Shown: piece by piece, positions 1 to 15,828 of the stretch | Layout: each line of letters starts with the position of its first letter | Numbering within the stretch: the first letter of the stretch is position 1 | Assembly: GCA_964019165.1 (NCBI GenBank) | Contig: OZ025273.1 | Location: forward strand, 11,297,279 to 11,361,278 | DNA: 64,000 nt | DNA from: Mastigias papua | Taxonomy: Eukaryota > Cnidaria > Scyphozoa > Rhizostomeae > Mastigiidae | Reading direction: 5' to 3' | Notes under the pieces: model-generated | Seen by the model: only the letters and a program-made list of their open reading frames with translations | Database searches by the model: none | What the model was told of the DNA's origin: nothing | Program-made: the position numbers and the translations under genes

Positions 1-80
1 TATAAAAGGAACTCAAAGTGTGGTTCTGAATATTATCAAAAGCTCTCATCAATCACAGGATTACAGTGATGATGATCTTT

Positions 81-527
<447 letters not shown>

Positions 528-582
528 ATGATGATGGTGATGATGATGTTAATGATGATGATGATAGTGATGATGATGATGG

Positions 583-643
<61 letters not shown>
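528..643. repeat. (GAT)n microsatellite array 2, interrupted
   Basis: GAT repeat with a few interruptions in its left half and pure GAT in its right half. It separates unit U copy 1 from the 5' end of the LINE body. Confidence 0.95.
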
Positions 644-644
<1 letters not shown>

Positions 645-652
645 GCTTGGCA

Positions 653-1765
653 ATGGCGTCCTACCTTCACGACTGGGGCCAAGCGGGTAGAAGTTTCATA
701 TCTCCTGGCAAATTAGGAGCCGAAAAAGAAGCAGAGGAGGTTGGCGATGCCACAACTTTGTTTCTTCACCGGAGGGAAGGCTGTCTAGCCAACAGCCCGA
801 GCTCCTTAAAGCTTTCGAAGGCAAACAAACAATACAAGGGAAAAACGGTAGGCCTAAACAGACGAGCAAGAGAGGCAGAAATAGGCAACAAACTAATGAA
901 TAACATAGAGACGAATCCAGGCCCAAGGACAACGTTACAAAAGGCAGCGAGAACTAGAAGGCGGTTAAAGAAACGCATAGAGAAGAGGACTGGTAAAAGA
1001 AAGAGGAAAGAAGAGCGATGGGCAAACGCGGAACTGAAGGTAGCTACATGGAATGTAAGGAGGGCTAACATCTACAAGAGCAGATTTGGCGAAATAGTAA
1101 AGGAGTGCATAGAACGGGGATGGGACATTGTATGTGTGTCAGAGCTGAATGCGAGAGCAGATGGAATTAGGCGGTATACCCACGGAGGCAAGAGAAGATA
1201 CTTAATCCACTCAAGGAAATGTGGAATCTTGATGACAGAAAATGTTTTCAATGTGTGGGAAATGCAAGGAAAACAATAGCAGCCAAATGACAGATTAACA
1301 ATGGTTGAGTTTTCAAATATAATTGTTGTATCAGTATATCAGCCAGTGAGAGGAAGTAGCGGATACGAATACGAGCTGGCAAACATAAGAAGTGAACTTG
1401 ACAGATAAGTGAACACAGTGACCTCAAGAAAGAGAATACTGATAGGAGGAGACTTCAACGCTCAAATTGGACAAACAAGCCGACATCTACTTACGAATGC
1501 GAATAATGGTTCGTTCGGTTTTCGGTCGACAAATATTCAGGGTGAGGAACTACAGGAATGGATAATCGGAAATGAGCTATGTTCGGTGAACTCTTTCTTT
1601 TTCCAGAAGAAGAGAGGGACGTGGTGGAATCCAAGCTTGAAGAAATGGTACGAGATCGATGGCTTCATAACCAAAGCGCGAGATAGACATGACATGATAA
1701 GATCCTTCAAAGTAGGAGAGTTGAAGCCCTTTATGTCGGATCATAAGCCAGTGGAAATAAGCTGA
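653..1765 (+). pseudogene. LINE N-terminal region and AP-like endonuclease, disrupted
   Basis: Reads from an ATG at 653 (the frame stays open upstream into the GAT array) through a Lys/Arg-rich segment and a 2A-like motif, then into an exonuclease-endonuclease-phosphatase domain. Visible endonuclease landmarks are TWNV near 1046-1057, VSELNA near 1136-1153, GGDFNA near 1446-1463 and SDHKP near 1737-1751. These are the metal-binding and catalytic blocks expected for target-site nicking. The frame is broken by TAG at 1277-1279, TAA near 1408 and a shift at about 1762, where reading moves into the frame of the downstream reverse transcriptase. In related LINEs endonuclease and reverse transcriptase are one polyprotein, so these breaks look like decay rather than gene boundaries. 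Confidence 0.8.
902..925 (+). other. 2A-like (CHYSEL) ribosome-skipping motif in LINE N-terminus
   Basis: Codons 902-925 encode NIETNPGP, which fits the core of the 2A consensus D-x-E-x-N-P-G-P except for Asn at the first position. It lies about 90 codons after the ATG and roughly 40 codons ahead of the endonuclease TWNV block. Separation would fall between Gly (920-922) and Pro (923-925). 2A-like motifs upstream of AP endonucleases are known from some animal and trypanosome LINEs. Activity of this variant is inferred, not shown. Confidence 0.75.
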
Positions 1766-1800
1766 AAGTCACACCAATAAAACCGCAAACCAAAAAGCTC

Positions 1801-4605
1801 ATGAAAATGAAACAGAAAAATAGACAACCGAATATAAAATGGGAAAGATTGATGGATGATGAGTGTGCAGATCAATTTCGAGAAAAAACTTCAGAACGAG
1901 TAGAGAAATGCTTAAGCGAGAATAGGGGAGTGGACTGGAACCAAGTAGAGAAAATCCTGAGAGAAACCGCTTTGGAAGTATGTGGAAAGAAGACATCACA
2001 AGTAAACCCCTGGATGGAAGAACATCATACAGAAGTCGAAAAGCTGAAAGAAAACATAAGAGAAGGACTCAGAAAGAGAAACGAAATTAAAAGAAAGGCA
2101 ACAGATGAATATGATCAGAGTTTGATTGAAGCGAGAGAGGAATTGAGACAGGCGAGGAGAGCATACAAGAACCAACTGAAAGAATGGGAAGAACAATGGT
2201 GGGATCAAAAAGCAGAAGAATGCAGAATAGCATGCGAAGAAGGAAAGATAGGAGTCATGTACGACCTTCTAAAGCAATTACAAAGACGAGGAGAATACAA
2301 CAACGCAAAAAACCTACTTCTCTTCTCAGAAGAAACATTTAAGGAACACCTTGAAAAAATAACGAAAGAACGCTTCGAAGGGAACCCAGGAAGAATGCAA
2401 CAGGTAATTGAATTAGTGGAGGTGAGGGAAAAAAGCCAGGAAAAAATACAATGGTGGCAAGATTTCATGACAGCCCAACCAGATGACGATGAAATTCAGA
2501 AGAAACTGAACAAGATGAGAGATTCAGCCCCTGGGCAGGATGCAATAAGGCTAAGATTTATAAAAATGGCACACCCGAAAGTTAAAGGCGTCATTTTCAA
2601 TGAAATTAGAAAATTATGGGAAACACCTGCAAGTCAGTGGCCAAAACAATTGAAAGTGGGTTTGGTTATACCTCTACACAAGAAAGGAGATAGAAAAAAC
2701 CCAAATAATTATAGAGGGGTATGTCTCCTACCCATACTAAGCAGAATATTGGCAAGAATTTTAGCAACAAGGTTAAGGAACTGGGCTGAGGATATTGGTG
2801 CACTGGACGAGAATAAGGCAGGCTTAAGGCAAGCTAGGTCAACAGCTGATGCGACTCAAATTTTTGTTCGCCTACAAGAAGACGCAGCACTCTTACACTT
2901 ATCTGACCCGGATTACAAACATGACAGTAACAAAAGCAGAGCTCAAGCGATTTTACTAGACCTCAAGAAAGCATACCCCCGTGTAAACAGACCTATGTTA
3001 TGGGCAATTCTGAGTAAATATGGACTACCAAGAAGCACCATAAACAAACTGAAAGATCTACACGAATATACATCATATAGAGTGAAAGGGCAGGATGGAG
3101 AGAGCACAGAATATATCCCACAAAGAGGACTAAGAGAGGGATGCGCGACATCACCGATTATTTTTAATATTTTCCATCAAGCGGTGATGAGAATAGCGGA
3201 CAAGCAGAGAAAGGAAGAGGCTAGAGAAAGAGACCGAGAGGTTGGAGTAGGATGGCGATATATGACTGGCCATTCACTCCCACCTAAACATTTGAAGAAC
3301 AGTTTCAATTCAGAGGCTAGCAGTACTCGATTAGAGATGTCATTATTCGCGGATGACACGACAGTTATAGGGACACAGGAAGAAATAGCAGATGGTAAGA
3401 AGATTATTGAAAAAGTTATGAAACAGTTTGAAGAAGTAACGAATGTTGATAAAGAAGAGAATCTGATCTTCGGTTCAGAAGAGAGCGAAGACATAAGGAT
3501 GCTTGGTACTTGGTTGGGGAGGAAGACTGATATGAAACATAGGATGCAAAGAGCCGGAAAAGCATGGGCCACCATAAGGAAGAGATTCACAAAGTGCAGA
3601 TTAAGTAACATACCTCAAGCTAAGGTGTTTGAAGCATGTATTGAGAGTACACTCTTATTCAAGGCTGCTGTAAGACCATTCCACCTAAGGGAGATAAAAG
3701 CCATGCAGACATTTGTTGACAAAAAATACAGATACACATGGAGCGAGAAAAATGGAGAACCATTAAGGCAAATGCAAGAGCAAGGACTAAATATGGCTGA
3801 CATTAGAAAAGCCCTAAAAGTATCAACTATTAGAAACAAGATTGAAAAAGCGCATCTAATGAGAATGGGTCACATACTGAGAATGTCGGATGATAGAATA
3901 GTGAAACAAGCAGTACTCGGATGGAACCAGGACCTCGAGAATCTTCATAAGAGCCGGAAGAAGCGACAAACAACGGTGGGATACTGGCGAAGATTACTGA
4001 AGGAAGCCGGCGTGGAAGTAGAATCGGTAGAAAAGTTAGTGATGGACAGAAAAGAATGGAAGGAAATGATACAAAACAGGATGAAATATCTACAAAGTTT
4101 TGAGGAGCAAAAAGGAAATAAATATGAGAAAAAGCCAGGAGAAGTTGATGTCATCGAGAGGAGCCAAGAAAGAAAGGAAGATCAAATAAGATGTATTTAC
4201 GAAGGATGTGGAAGGTTCTTTCGTACGAAGGCGGGGTTAACCATACACCAAAAGAGAACACACAGGAAGACCGATGAAGCACCTACTTTTACTTGCAACA
4301 AATGTGGGAAAAAATTCAAACAGGAAGGGGCATGGAAAAACCATCAAAAAATTTGCTCAGGAAGTAGAATGGAAGGAAAGAAAAAAGAGTGCCACGTATG
4401 CAAGAGATGGCTGATAGGCAGCAATTTAGCGAGACATATGAGGACAGTTCATTGTGTAACAACTAAAGAGGGAACTTCTAGTGAGGTTAAAGCTCGAGTG
4501 TACAAAGCAAAGTATGTTGTATGTGATGAATGCGGCAAAACAATATCGGCGGTAAATCTGGCAAGGCACCAAAGATCAAAGGCCTGCGTAGAGCTACCGA
4601 TGTAG
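1801..4605 (+). CDS. LINE reverse transcriptase with C-terminal C2H2/C2HC zinc fingers
   Basis: An open 934-codon frame. A Lys/Glu-rich helical linker (residues ~1-220) leads into a reverse transcriptase domain (~225-560). The catalytic block reads FADD near 3346-3357, and upstream there is an RT palm motif A-like LDLKKAYPRV and a region with GLREGCATSP. After the thumb region come four small zinc fingers in the last ~140 residues: a CCHH finger with C-x4-C, a C2HC finger, and two further CxxC...H...H/C fingers. Such fingers in LINE proteins commonly bind nucleic acid, and here they could help recognise the target or RNA. The first Met at 1801 is only the first ATG. The natural protein probably continues from the disrupted endonuclease frame upstream, since the same frame is open back to about 1762. 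Confidence 0.88.
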   Translation: MKMKQKNRQPNIKWERLMDDECADQFREKTSERVEKCLSENRGVDWNQVEKILRETALEVCGKKTSQVNPWMEEHHTEVEKLKENIREGLRKRNEIKRKATDEYDQSLIEAREELRQARRAYKNQLKEWEEQWWDQKAEECRIACEEGKIGVMYDLLKQLQRRGEYNNAKNLLLFSEETFKEHLEKITKERFEGNPGRMQQVIELVEVREKSQEKIQWWQDFMTAQPDDDEIQKKLNKMRDSAPGQDAIRLRFIKMAHPKVKGVIFNEIRKLWETPASQWPKQLKVGLVIPLHKKGDRKNPNNYRGVCLLPILSRILARILATRLRNWAEDIGALDENKAGLRQARSTADATQIFVRLQEDAALLHLSDPDYKHDSNKSRAQAILLDLKKAYPRVNRPMLWAILSKYGLPRSTINKLKDLHEYTSYRVKGQDGESTEYIPQRGLREGCATSPIIFNIFHQAVMRIADKQRKEEARERDREVGVGWRYMTGHSLPPKHLKNSFNSEASSTRLEMSLFADDTTVIGTQEEIADGKKIIEKVMKQFEEVTNVDKEENLIFGSEESEDIRMLGTWLGRKTDMKHRMQRAGKAWATIRKRFTKCRLSNIPQAKVFEACIESTLLFKAAVRPFHLREIKAMQTFVDKKYRYTWSEKNGEPLRQMQEQGLNMADIRKALKVSTIRNKIEKAHLMRMGHILRMSDDRIVKQAVLGWNQDLENLHKSRKKRQTTVGYWRRLLKEAGVEVESVEKLVMDRKEWKEMIQNRMKYLQSFEEQKGNKYEKKPGEVDVIERSQERKEDQIRCIYEGCGRFFRTKAGLTIHQKRTHRKTDEAPTFTCNKCGKKFKQEGAWKNHQKICSGSRMEGKKKECHVCKRWLIGSNLARHMRTVHCVTTKEGTSSEVKARVYKAKYVVCDECGKTISAVNLARHQRSKACVELPM

Positions 4606-4667
4606 CAGGCTCTCCAAATTTCCCCTTGTATTGACACATGCTCACGGGCAACAAAAGTGATGCGATG

Positions 4668-4700
4668 CGATGCGATGATGATGATGATGATGATGATGAC

Positions 4701-4770
<70 letters not shown>
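4668..4770. repeat. (GAT)n microsatellite array 3
   Basis: GAT array after the LINE body, beginning with a few GATGC units and containing one GAC. It separates the LINE 3' end from unit U copy 2. Confidence 0.95.
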
Positions 4771-5217
<447 letters not shown>

Positions 5218-5639
5218 GGAACATGACATGGAGAAGTGTTGAGAACATGAAGCGAACAAGGCATAGAGCATAGACTATGAGAAAGAACATTGTAATCCAG
5301 AAATGCTTGGGCACCGTAAAGGCGCCAGATGGAATAAGTAATGCTTTATGACTTTCATACTATTTCTCAGAATACATATGAACCAATGGATGTTACTGAT
5401 CGTTTCCAAAGGCAGACAAGGCATAGGAACGGTGAGATTCCTTTATGTATTTGCCACATACCAAGTCATATTCTAGATTGTATGAAGATTCACTATGTCT
5501 GACTATATCTAGATTAGAATGACGTCATGTATCATATTCCAGATAATATCTATGAATCTAGCCATCATATAATTTCAAATAGTGAAAAGGAGATGCTGGG
5601 ACCTGCCCAGTACTCTGCTGTGTTATCAATAACATGAAT

Positions 5640-6250
5640 TTATATGCATATATCTCCAGCCCAATCGTTCATCAATTGCTTGGAACGTACTAACGTTGTT
5701 TCTTGTTTGACACTGTCGTCCAGCGTTTGCAACATGAAAGTACCTCTAAAAGATAGCGACTCGTGTCTAAAATTCGATGTCTTAATAAATTGTGGCTTGC
5801 ATATGTTGTATATTGTTAGATAGTATGCTATATGTTTCTTTCCATTAAACGCCCATACAAGTGGGGATACTCCTGTTGCCATTTGGAGCGAGCAATACTT
5901 CAAATGGCACATGTGTGAGTAGGGAAATTTTGTGGTTAGTACCTATATTAGAGAAAACCCTTATTGTCATATCAAAGTGCGATACTTGAAGGTCGATAAA
6001 ATTACAGCATTGCATTTAGTTAATGCCTGATCCCTAGAAATATAATTACTTAACTTAGAAAATGCACTAATCTTCTTATTTACTTTGGAACATGTTTGCT
6101 TCAACATATTTGCTGAATGTTATGTGGCTGTCAGTTTCAGTCCCTAGGAGCTTAACATGATCTGTTGCACGTACTTTGTTTTCCTCAATGTTAAGTACCA
6201 GCAACAGAATCATGTCAAATGATTTTTAAGTCTTATTGTTTTAAAATCTA
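5640..6250 (-). pseudogene. Decayed LINE reverse-transcriptase C-terminal fragment
   Basis: On the minus strand, with several stops and frame changes, one can read the signature that follows the reverse transcriptase palm in CR1/Rex/Jockey-like LINEs: a VKLLG...D block followed by SHITFSKYVE (about 6130-6060), then a stretch corresponding to the serine/asparagine-rich thumb, then PLVWAFNGKK (about 5850). A 90-codon open piece at 5640-5912 is the best-preserved remnant. The identification rests on these short motifs only, so the family is uncertain. Confidence 0.5.
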
Positions 6251-7173
6251 GCTACAATCTTCCCAGGTACAATAAAATAGGTAAACGATATGCAGAAATA
6301 GAGGTCTCATATTAAGTTGCAATCCTAACTGCACACTGGAATAGGATAGACTCAAGCCTGAGATTAGACCATCTGACTCCCTTTTCTTCGAACGAAAAAT
6401 TGTCCAAAATTTTTATGACACGTTGGAACTTTTGTGCCCGTTGTGCTGAAGGAACGGATAAATCTTCCCTGCTATTCCTGTAGATATTGTGATCTTCTCA
6501 ATAGTGTAAATGAAATATCCTGATCGTTGCCCCATGGTCTTGCAACAACTATCAGTAAAGAACTATTAGATATCATCCTTTATATGGCTAAAAACACCTC
6601 TCATTTGCATAAATATATTCTCATTGCAACTCTAGATATATCAAGGCAGGCAACCGCTTTGAATAACTGGTAATAACATGTTGTTAGTTCTCCACTCGCC
6701 TCCTGCCCTCTCTCTTTAACTAGATTATTATTGTGCTCATTCGACTGAATGCCCTCTCAAATGAGCACAACGTCTCAGAGGATATAACTAAATGAGCACT
6801 CTTGGTTCCTCTGAAGAGAGAGTGCAGTATATAACTTTTGTTGTTTTTGATCTTATTTATGTAAGTCGCTTTAGGGCAGCTATGTATCATCATGCTCCCC
6901 AAGGTGTTGCCTCGAAACAATCTACCTTTGTTGCATGTCATTAGTTTCTATAAGCAAATGAAACAGTCAATAAGGTCTATAGAGGTACAGAATGCCGCAC
7001 TAATTATCACTGTCATAAAGCCTTTCTCTCAACGATCATTTGGCTTTTGATCTACTTTATCCTGGAGCGATATTCCTTTTGTCGCTTAATAGCAGTGGCG
7101 GACGTGTGCAAATTTTAAAGCAAGGTATCAGTTGTATATTTGCCTACTTCTGTAAAATAAATTTGCCAACTAT

Positions 7174-7281
7174 CCATATTTTAGTTAATATAGTCGCCCC
7201 ACATATTTTCGTTAGTATAGTCGTCCCATATGTTTTATTTGGCATAGTCACCCCACATATTTTAGTTAATATATTCGTTCC
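7174..7281. repeat. 27-bp tandem repeat, four imperfect copies
   Basis: Four consecutive 27-bp units, 7174-7200, 7201-7227, 7228-7254 and 7255-7281, related to ACATATTTTAGTTAATATAG plus seven further bases. The unit length is a multiple of three, so an open frame runs through as a 9-residue repeat, but there is no sign of a gene. Confidence 0.85.
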
Positions 7282-7649
7282 ATAATATGTGAAAATGCTA
7301 AATAATCTACCTCGGGAGTGTATATGCCCCCTAGCTCTCCCTAATGGTCACTGCTACTTACTAGTGTATGTTAACGGAGAGAATGACCTAATTCCGTAAA
7401 TTTATTTGCCATTATTTGAACGCAAAATGGCTTCCTCTAGGCTTGAAATATCTTAGTAGATGCACTGGTTCGTATTTCATTCCATGTGCGAGCAAATGAC
7501 TTATTGTTGATTATATTTGATTCATTTTCTACTCACGAACATATTCTTCTTCTACTGTCTAGGTTATGTAACACCATAGAAACCTTCCTGCGACAATTAG
7601 TACAGATACCGCTTGTTTGCACGGCCGTCGCGAAAATGGTGCTTCTGTG

Positions 7650-7790
7650 CAGGTATTTGAAAGAGGAATTTGCCGATGACATGGGCTTGGTATTCAAGGA
7701 ATAGGTGTGACTTCTGATAGCACAGTCAACATTTTTAATATGGTTCTAGTATTGCCGACAGCATGCTAGATAGTAAATATGGTTAAAGTA
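7650..7790 (+). repeat. Dispersed repeat, copy A
   Basis: A stretch containing GACATGGGCTTGGTATTCAA, CTTCTGATAGCA and GCCGACAGCAT, spaced like a related stretch at 31720-31830. The two share about three quarters of their bases by eye. The family is not recognised. Confidence 0.5.
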
Positions 7791-10103
7791 CCACTTGAGT
7801 TATTGGTTCCATCACACATTAGTCTGTTTAGACTAGTTTTCCGTCACCCTTTTTTAAGATCTTATTTCTGAGGTAATCTTCTGTTTGCTGTAGATCAAAG
7901 TCTGATCTACTTAAATAAATCGTAAGATTTGCCAATAAAATTCCATATTCGCCAACTAAGTAATTGTCCAGGTCGATGTGATAGCCCCCTTACTCAGTTG
8001 CCTCTGCGCGCATGCCCATTTGCAAAGGATGATGCTTTTAAGTTCAGTTGGCATTATGGAAGGCCGCATTAGTATATATTTTTAGAGATATGTGCATCTG
8101 GCTAAATGAGGAGCATTAACTTCTCATTAAATACATAGGTTGCTTTCAAATTATGACTTCTTTAGGGTATTCTACAGCCGTGAATGGACATACTATGCTA
8201 ATTGGCAGATCTAATTTATAACTGTCTAGTCAGCAGGCTTGGAATGGTACCCGGTGAATTTGATTTTCCCACCTTAAGCCAAACACCCTGGCCCGACGCT
8301 ATGTTCCAATATCTCAAATTCATTGTTTTTACCATAAATGACAACTGCCGGTCTATATTTACATGCTACCTCGTGCTTCAATTACCATCCAATTGAATGT
8401 TATGCATTTATGACCAATCATCGGCTTCTATGGTAAACTGTATGTTAACCATAATCTGTATTTAAATAATGTAATATTATTGCTATTGGCCAATATAGTT
8501 GGAAACATTTAGCAGTAGAAATGCGACACCAGCCTTTTCTCTATTGGTAGTCGCCTCCCAATTCTAATAACACTTTTTAAGAATTCACTTCTTATATGCG
8601 AAGTACTATAAATTTCCAGCATAGATATTATAATTTGTTTCTGAAACTTTTTCACATATATCATTTAAGATGGCAAATGTTGTCTAAGAAGACAAAATCC
8701 GGATAAATGGTGAACATTTTGTAGCTGAATGTAGTGTTCCTTTCACTCTCCATGTGCTAAAAATGCCTCCTCAGAAGGCTTATCACTTGGGTATCCCCTG
8801 CGATGTTGCAGTTATGCCCCCGCACTCTGTCTTGCAAATGTTTAGTCAATTACTTTAAAGTACTGCACTTACTTCTTCTCATGTACTTTAGATCTACTGT
8901 ATACAACACATCGCTGGCGGTATACAAGGACGGATTCACCGTTGAGATGTGGGGGTGCAACACCCTCAATGTCTTGTCTATTCTTGGTAACTCACCGTTC
9001 CCTTAGATAAACAAGAATATTGGTCTGGTAATACGGATTCATAAACTGAGCAAGATTGAAAAGTTTTATAGAGAAGACCTATAGTGGCACCATCTTGTAA
9101 ATGGGAAGGATAAATACCCATCATCCATAATTTTTTGAAGAAGTGGTAAGACAGATAAGTTTAAAATCGCATAAAAAGTATTATAGTTTCTTGATACAAA
9201 TATCAATGGTTTCATCCATATTTTTATGTAAATAGTTGCATTGATCTCCAATTTTCATTTGCCGCACTCACTATACTGAAATGAGCTGATGCTCCACCCC
9301 TTCCCTTCCGTTGCTAGTGTCATTTATCTCTTTCTTTTCTCTGAATCACCATTAACTTCCTTACTTTTGCTTTATAGCCACCTATGCATTTTGAAATTAA
9401 CCAAAAATACAACTATACACTAAAATCAAACTTGTGATACGTTGAAGACTGCAGTTGCATAAATCAATATAAAAGATTTGACGTTGCTTTACCAATGGGA
9501 CCAAACGTCCTGCAAGGGTACCTAAGTGTTGACTTAAATCTAAGTCGGAAGCTTTAGAAGAAAAATGGCAAATTTTACTTTGATACAGGAAAACAAACAC
9601 AGGATTTAACTTAATTTGCTATCACTCTAATGTTGCCACTGCTGCATTGGCCGATAGCGTATTCTTCCCAACAAAGTATAACCACGATTCATGTTTGATT
9701 GAACATTTTCGCTAGCACAATCACAAGCTAACTGTCTTGTTTTACTGGAGCACTGTTGCGAAGACGGCGAGGCTATCAGACAAGGAATTAGGATGAAACT
9801 TATTGATTGTTGTTTTGAACGGAGACAAGGTCAAGGACACTCGGAAGGAGGATGAAAGTAAGGTATTCCGTCGTTTACTAGTTCTTGAAATGAATGACGA
9901 AGTGATGAGTTCATAGATTAGGTAGTAAACAGTGGAAAAGGGTGTCAGTGCATCAGGAACAATATTCCTGACTTTGAATGATACAATGCCCTGAAAGTAG
10001 TAAAGAGAAATGGAAAGATCTGCATGAATTGCCTACTTAAGAAGAGAAAAGTGGAATATCTGAAAAACATTTAATGTTGAGTTCCAATTAATATCATGGT
10101 TTA

Positions 10104-11368
<1,265 letters not shown>

Positions 11369-11399
11369 AGAAGTTAGAAGTTAGTAAGAAGTCTAGTAG
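11369..11399. other. 31-bp non-palindromic spacer at the centre of the PLE palindrome
   Basis: The arms stop at 11368 and 11400. The intervening 31 bp, rich in AGAAGTTAG-like steps, do not pair with themselves. Both PLE frames remain open into it. It marks the junction of two head-to-head truncated copies. Confidence 0.9.
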
Positions 11400-11529
11400 T
11401 TTAGACAGAGAAAGACTTTTTAACCAGGAAGGTAGATGTAATGACAAGAGAAAGGATCAGGTTCCATTAGTAGTTACATTCCATCCAGCACTTAATGAGC
11501 TTAGGGGCATAATTAGGAAACTCCATACC

Positions 11530-12096
11530 ATGTTAGAAGCGTCTGAAGAACACAGGATGGCCTTTAAAGAGCAGCCTCTTGTGGTCTTCAGACGGGCACC
11601 AAATTTGAAGGATAATCTAGTTAGAGCTAAGCTTCCTAAGATTCGGACAGAAGGAGTTAGGGGTTGTTTTAGGTGTGGTAAAGCGCGATGTCAAGTTTGC
11701 AGTTATATGTCAGAGGGTAGTGGGTTTAGATGTAATGTTTCAGGTAGGGAGTATGATATAAATAGTGATTTTAATTGCGATTCTTCAGGGGTAGTGTATT
11801 TATTAGGCTGTAAAGTATGTGGCAAGCAGTATGTAGGTAGCACCTTTACATCATTTAGAGCCAGGTTTAACAATTATAAGTCATCTAGTAGGAAGTTTTC
11901 TAGTGGAGTAGCAGTGACGCAGGCAGAGTTGTTTAGACATTTTACAGAAGCCAACCATCATGGATTTTTAGAGGATGTTAGTTTTCAAATTATAGATAGG
12001 GTATTTGGAGTTTCTAGATATAAGGAGGGATTCTGGCAGTTTAGACTACAGAGCTTTATACCTGAGGGACTTAACGTCAGATATGCAGATCATTAG
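11530..12096 (+). CDS. PLE 3' frame with GIY-YIG endonuclease, right arm
   Basis: Counterpart of the left-arm frame: 188 codons from the first ATG, with an open extension upstream to 11368 that encodes the RT-endonuclease connector. The GIY-YIG motif is split as GVVYLL and YVGST with the conserved Arg downstream. The cysteine cluster just ahead of it is typical of the endonuclease-bearing Penelope group. The ATG is not a natural start, because the intact element would read through from the reverse transcriptase. Confidence 0.85.
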   Translation: MLEASEEHRMAFKEQPLVVFRRAPNLKDNLVRAKLPKIRTEGVRGCFRCGKARCQVCSYMSEGSGFRCNVSGREYDINSDFNCDSSGVVYLLGCKVCGKQYVGSTFTSFRARFNNYKSSSRKFSSGVAVTQAELFRHFTEANHHGFLEDVSFQIIDRVFGVSRYKEGFWQFRLQSFIPEGLNVRYADH

Positions 12097-12372
12097 CAAT
12101 CCCCTATGCACTTTCCTAGCGTTAATTGCTTCTTTTGTCCATTTTGCGTCTATCCAGCATCTATTCGTCTTTTCTTCACACTTCTCGCACTCTTTGCATC
12201 ACCTTATATGCTCTATATTATCCTCCTTTGTTTCTTACTTCACAGCTTCGGCCCTCCCCATATAATGTATTCTTAATTTATCATGAGGTGTTAATAGGTA
12301 GGTCCCCCTTAGGTAATATCAATTGTGACCCCATTGTTATGTAGGTAATTTAAGCAGGCCCAATGTCATTGT

Positions 12373-12417
12373 AAGTTTAGTACTGATGAAGATTCTGATC
12401 GAAACGTTTACTTAAAG
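12373..12417 (+). ncRNA. Hammerhead-ribozyme-like motif of PLE right arm
   Basis: CUGAUGA at 12383-12389, helix II GAU/AUC at 12391-12400, GAAA at 12401-12404, then CGUU. Helix I strands flank it (UUUAGUA and UACUUAAA, with one bulge). One extra A lies between CUGAUGA and helix II, as in the copies at 10351 and 17459. The predicted cleavage site is after the second U of CGUU. Confidence 0.7.
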
Positions 12418-12486
12418 GATAGTATATTTGTGGTTTATTCTATTTATGTAATTTATATACGTTGTGGATGCGGCTTAGGTTTAGTT

Positions 12487-14930
<2,444 letters not shown>

Positions 14931-14932
14931 CT

Positions 14933-15068
14933 TGATCATATCATATCATATCATATCATATCATATCATATCAACCATATCATATCATATCATATCATAT
15001 CATATCATATCATATCATATCATATCATATCATATCATATCATATCATATCATATCATATCATATCAA
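14933..15068. repeat. (TATCA)n pentanucleotide array
   Basis: Nearly continuous TATCA repeats, interrupted by a CA step near 14973. The array ends about 180 bp upstream of the chitin synthase start codon. Confidence 0.95.
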
Positions 15069-15246
15069 TCATATCATATCAAGTCATGTCATATCAACCA
15101 TTGTCATGGAATTTAGTCATTTCATACCGTAGCATGGAAACATCATGCCAATATTGGATGCTAGATTGCATTTCATCAATATAGCAATGCTTGGAGCTTC
15201 TTCTCATTTTAGAGCCATTATCATCAAGCTGTAATGTTAATAAATT

Positions 15247-15828
15247 ATGGATCCAAGCAGACAACCAACGATGGAGGGAAAATTGAACCTGGCATATGAT
15301 GAACTGGAGCTGTCTAGCTCAGCAACATCCACAAGTGGAAGCTTAGAGAGAGAGACTCGTTTTGCTGGAACTTTCTTTGAGACAACAGCTCCAAAGCCAA
15401 CAGAGACATTAGATCGAAGATTATCCGAAGAAATGCAGCAGCCATCTTCGAGTAACATAGATGATCAATTACTTATTGTAGAACAAGAGAATAAAGACGA
15501 AGACAGCAGAAAATACAAGCGAAAGAAGACATTGTTGTTATCTGCTCTCAAATGCATACTATCTATGTTCATGTCACTGACACTGTTTATATGTGTTGTA
15601 ATTGGAAAGATTTCTCTTGTACACATTGGGCAACAACTGAACTACACGGCCGTGGGTCGTAATTATACATATGAAATAAATCACGGCAATGCTTCCCTAA
15701 GGGAAACTAGCTTTATTATGCTGGTCATAATTATGGTATCTCCTTCACTGTACTCATTGCTTAAGGCTATTTGTGTCAGTGGAATGAAAAGGAGTCACCC
15801 ATGGCCTACAAAGAGGGCAATTATTTGG
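15247..15828 (+). CDS. CHS: Chitin synthase exon 1 (N-terminus, TM1-2)
   Basis: 194 codons ending in phase 0 at a GTAAGTG donor. A polar, Ser/Glu-rich head of ~95 residues and a KRKK patch precede a first hydrophobic helix; a second follows near residue 160. Two NxT/S sites lie between them. The frame continues beyond the donor to 15951, but the donor is strong and exon 2 joins cleanly. Confidence 0.85.

Larger units (their letters stand above)
644..4667 (+). mobile_element. Non-LTR retrotransposon (APE-type LINE) in a (GAT)n array
   Basis: Near-full-length LINE body. In order it has a short basic N-terminal region with a 2A-like motif, an apurinic-type endonuclease domain, a reverse transcriptase and C-terminal zinc fingers. 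It starts immediately after a GAT array and its 3' end runs through three GATGC-like steps into another GAT array. The endonuclease region carries two in-frame stops and one frame change, while the 934-codon reverse transcriptase frame is intact, so the copy is probably fairly young but defective. I do not assign a clade. GAT on both sides suggests preference for GAT microsatellites, but this is a single locus. Confidence 0.85.
6260..10100. other. AT-rich intergenic region, no recognisable gene
   Basis: About 3.8 kb with only short open frames and no conserved domain I can recognise on either strand. It contains a 27-bp by 4 tandem repeat (7174-7281) and one half of a dispersed repeat pair (7650-7790). 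Confidence 0.6.

Noticed and set aside
7174..7281. Regular 27-bp repeat as a possible CRISPR-like array
   Set aside because: Units are contiguous without spacers and the genome is eukaryotic.
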